From contig JAQXFQ010000196.1 of assembly GCA_029005175.1 (NCBI GenBank), positions 1 to 33,566 on the forward strand: a stretch of 33,566 bases of DNA, read 5' to 3'. The notes below the pieces were generated by a model. It was given only the letters and a program-made list of their open reading frames with translations, was not told the origin of the DNA and did no database searches. Source of the stretch: Bacillota bacterium. Its GTDB lineage: Bacteria > Bacillota > Clostridia > Oscillospirales > Acutalibacteraceae. The translations under genes were made by a program, and so were the position numbers. The first letter of the stretch is position 1, and every line of letters begins with the position of its first letter. This document shows, piece by piece, positions 31,196 through 33,566 of the stretch.

Positions 31196-33409
31196 TTACT
31201 TTGCGGAGCGCGCGAATTTCTTCCTGTAAACCACCGCGCCGATTGCCGCCAGCGAGAGCAGCGCAAGGCATGACGCAACTATCGTGAGCGCGATAGATTC
31301 GCCTGTACCCGGACCATTTTCGGTGTTGGTGGTACCGCCGGGAGTATCTGCGGGCGGTGTGGGGTCGGTAGGTTCATCCGTATCAGGCTCGGCAGTAGGA
31401 TTATCATTTGCCACTACTTCAACTACTGTAGTTTGGAGAGTTAAATAAGGTAAAACATCATTAGTCATAGTGCAATAGAGTTTTTTTCCTACAAATTCTT
31501 CACCAAATGTAAACACACCTTTTTCAGATTTAGTCGGTGTTACTTCAACCAATGACGCTGTAGATATTTCGCCTTGAGCTTCATCATACTCATACCAAGT
31601 ATAAACTGTATTAATTCCATCAACCTTAAATTCTGACGAAATCTGAGACACGGTTTCTCCAGCATATATAGTCTTAGGAATTGAAATGATTGCTTGAGGA
31701 GTATATGCAATAGTTGCACCGTTATCACATATTTGCAAATCGTTGGATATTTCACCATCAATCCAATTCGATGGATTGGATAAGTTTGCTGTTCCATCTA
31801 GTAAACCTTCTAAATATTCATTTAATTTAACTGTTGAAAATTTCAACGAATTGTCTCCACAATGCAATAAAACCATATTATGATGACCTGAAACATCTAA
31901 CTTTGATATATTGTTATTATTACAAATAAGATACCATAAATCTTTGTTTGATGAAATCTCAAGTTCAGACAGGTTATTATTTCCACAATCGAATATATAG
32001 AGTAATGGGTTTTTAGATACATCTAACTCTGATAATTGATTGTAATAACAATATAACTCACTAAGTTTAATATTATTACTAACATCAAGCTCAGTTAGTT
32101 GATTACCACTACATCCTAAAATTTCTAATTCAGTATTTTTAGAAACATCCAATGCAGATAAATTATTATATCCACAAGCTAAACTATTCAACATATTAAG
32201 ATGTGATACTTCTAATTGTGATAAATTATTATTACTACAGCCCAAGAAAGCTAATTCAATATTGTTAGAAATGTCCAATTCTGGCAAATTATTTAAGCCG
32301 CAATCCAACCATTTTAGTTTAACATTTCGAGAAATATCTAACACTGATAAATTATTGTCTCCACAATCCAAATAAACTAACTCAAGGTTGTTAGAAATAT
32401 CTAATTCTGATAAGTTATTATACGCACAGTCTAAATACGTTAAATTAGTATTTTTAGAAACATCTAATTCTGATAAATTGTTCCACCAACATTCCAAACG
32501 CGTTAAATACTTACAATTAGATATGTCTAAAGATGTCAAATTATTTGCATAACAAGCAATTTCCGTTAAAGACTCGCAATTAGATATATCTAAAGATGAT
32601 AAAGCATTTGTAGAACAAGTAATTTCTGTTATTGGAGCTTTACTGTAAATCTTTATAGTTCGATCTTTAGCATACTTAGTAATTTGTTCAGATGTATCTA
32701 TTTCTACTGGTATACTATCTCCTAAATCAACATAGACCTTACCATCTATATCATTTAACTTAAAGCTTATAGAACCATTACTACTTTCTTCACTTTTTGT
32801 TAGTGTAATCTGTAATGGTCCAAATATTTCTTCATCCCAATACGGAACGGGTATGCCAGTCATAATCATTACTCTAACTGCCAATATTCTTGGATAATTA
32901 TTAACATGGCCATTGACGAAAAACATACCACTATGTTTTTTGGCATCGACAGGTGAGCCATCAGGTTCCGTCCATGTAATAGGAACTTCTCCTATGGTAC
33001 CATCTGTAAATGTAGCGGTTATAAACTCAGGCAATTCAACGTCATAACCTGGATATACATAAAACGGACCAGGGAAGTCAACTGACTGAATATCTTTTGA
33101 CTGAGTATCTTTGCCATCTTTCTTCTCCTCGGTTTCAGAATCAAGATTATCTCCAATAGAATCTTTAATATCATCAAGAATATCATCAAGTAAACCTTTA
33201 TCTTTAATTTTATCAAGTAAATCTTTATCAGGTAAATCTTTACCTTCAAAATCAGTAAAAACATCATCAGTTATACTGACATCAGAGTTACTAACCACCG
33301 CCTCCGCCGCGCTTGTACCCATGAAAGTCGCCGTTGCCGCGAGCAGGGCAATTGTCAACAGCGACAAAAACGCTGCGCGAAGCTTGGTTTTGTTATACTT
33401 CTTGCGCAT
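31196..33409 (-). CDS. Secreted leucine-rich-repeat surface protein
   Basis: This 737-residue protein has a signal peptide (about 1-37, core LLTIALLAATATFMG), an Asp/Lys-rich region (about 48-110), a bacterial Ig-like group 4 domain (about 115-190, ATFTDGTIGEVPITWTEPDG), then about 13 leucine-rich repeats of 21 residues (about 258-530) with pattern LxxLxCxxNxLSxLDxSxN. This is the short nested class, with Cys in most units. A second Ig-like domain follows (about 545-680), then a Pro/Thr/Asp linker, GPGTGE, one membrane helix and RKKFARSAK. GPGTG fits a relaxed xPxTG sortase signal; plain membrane anchoring is the alternative. The LRR core is much more AT-rich than its ends. Adhesion or ligand binding is inferred. 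The start is ATG. Confidence 0.88.
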   Translation of the reverse strand: MRKKYNKTKLRAAFLSLLTIALLAATATFMGTSAAEAVVSNSDVSITDDVFTDFEGKDLPDKDLLDKIKDKGLLDDILDDIKDSIGDNLDSETEEKKDGKDTQSKDIQSVDFPGPFYVYPGYDVELPEFITATFTDGTIGEVPITWTEPDGSPVDAKKHSGMFFVNGHVNNYPRILAVRVMIMTGIPVPYWDEEIFGPLQITLTKSEESSNGSISFKLNDIDGKVYVDLGDSIPVEIDTSEQITKYAKDRTIKIYSKAPITEITCSTNALSSLDISNCESLTEIACYANNLTSLDISNCKYLTRLECWWNNLSELDVSKNTNLTYLDCAYNNLSELDISNNLELVYLDCGDNNLSVLDISRNVKLKWLDCGLNNLPELDISNNIELAFLGCSNNNLSQLEVSHLNMLNSLACGYNNLSALDVSKNTELEILGCSGNQLTELDVSNNIKLSELYCYYNQLSELDVSKNPLLYIFDCGNNNLSELEISSNKDLWYLICNNNNISKLDVSGHHNMVLLHCGDNSLKFSTVKLNEYLEGLLDGTANLSNPSNWIDGEISNDLQICDNGATIAYTPQAIISIPKTIYAGETVSQISSEFKVDGINTVYTWYEYDEAQGEISTASLVEVTPTKSEKGVFTFGEEFVGKKLYCTMTNDVLPYLTLQTTVVEVVANDNPTAEPDTDEPTDPTPPADTPGGTTNTENGPGTGESIALTIVASCLALLSLAAIGAVVYRKKFARSAK

Positions 33410-33479
33410 TATACATTACACCTTTCCTTTTACCTCGCAAATCACGCGCGAAGTGAGATTTATTAATATCCGAAACTGT

Positions 33480-33504
33480 ATAACGAAATCAATATTTCCG
33501 TTAT
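33480..33504 (-). promoter_or_regulatory. Inverted repeat in the LRR gene leader
   Basis: ATAACG-AAAT and ATTTC-CGTTAT form a nearly perfect inverted repeat with a 4-nt centre and one bulged base. It starts just downstream of the expected transcription start. It may be a repressor site or a 5' RNA hairpin that stabilises the message. Confidence 0.5.
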
Positions 33505-33516
33505 CTGTCTTATTTT

Positions 33517-33545
33517 ATGATATACCAAAACTATTGTCATGTCAA
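33517..33545 (-). promoter_or_regulatory. Promoter of the LRR protein gene
   Basis: On the minus strand TTGACA (33540-33545) and TATCAT (33517-33522) have a 17-nt spacer. The -35 is perfect and the -10 has one mismatch. It lies about 110 nt before the ATG at 33409, in AT-rich DNA. Confidence 0.8.
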
Positions 33546-33566
33546 TAATATTTTTGTATTTTATTC

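Noticed and set aside
1-33566. tRNA, rRNA, transposase, prophage or toxin-antitoxin genes
   Set aside because: No sequence in the window shows their hallmarks by eye.

Overview
The window looks like chromosome from a low-to-mid GC Gram-positive of the class Clostridia, most likely an Oscillospirales/Ruminococcaceae-type gut bacterium (inference). The reasons are the complete S10-spc-alpha ribosomal protein cluster in Firmicutes order, with adk-map-KOW protein-infA-rpmJ between secY and rpsM; zinc-ribbon (C+) forms of S4, S14, L36 and L24; strong AGGAGG-type ribosome binding sites; frequent TTG/GTG starts; and secreted proteins built as signal peptide, Ser/Thr-rich linker and SH3b or LRR domains.

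Layout. (1) 1-2352, minus strand: murA followed by a WalJ/YycJ-type metallo-beta-lactamase-fold hydrolase, with a dispersed repeat (copy A) just past the latter. (2) 2353-2960: AT-rich gene-free DNA holding a 103-bp hairpin element and extended -10 promoters. (3) 2961-8511: a secreted SH3b protein (+), a MecA-like small protein (-), an orphan RnfC-type ferredoxin protein (+), repeat copy B, and a two-gene unit of a small membrane protein and an FAD oxidoreductase (+). (4) 8512-13850: repeat fragment C, a strong terminator, rimO-pgsA, a very acidic repeat-bearing membrane protein, a DUF1624-type multi-membrane protein, repeat copy D and a bidirectional terminator. (5) 13851-29573, minus strand: 32 genes from rpsJ to rplQ, encoding ribosomal proteins, SecY, adenylate kinase, methionine aminopeptidase, a KOW protein, IF-1 and RNA polymerase alpha. 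(6) 29574-30089: a structured leader of about 480 nt with a near-consensus promoter and an internal intrinsic terminator (candidate attenuator). (7) 30166-31005: TM2 and DUF2752 membrane proteins. (8) 31196-33409: a large secreted leucine-rich-repeat protein with its own TTGACA promoter.

How the genes work together. Most of the window makes and exports protein: ribosomal subunits, translation initiation, Met removal, S12 modification by RimO, and Sec translocation. Adk and RpoA sit in the same transcription unit. Around this block are envelope functions (MurA, PgsA, the secreted SH3b and LRR proteins, small membrane proteins).

I see no rRNA, tRNA, CRISPR array, transposase or prophage gene. 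The least explained parts are the rpsJ leader, the inter-gene hairpins in the S10 operon, the modular dispersed repeat, the acidic repeat protein, and the AT-rich LRR protein with GC-richer ends. I found no clear new multi-gene system. The attenuator-like S10 leader and the modular repeat family are the best leads.
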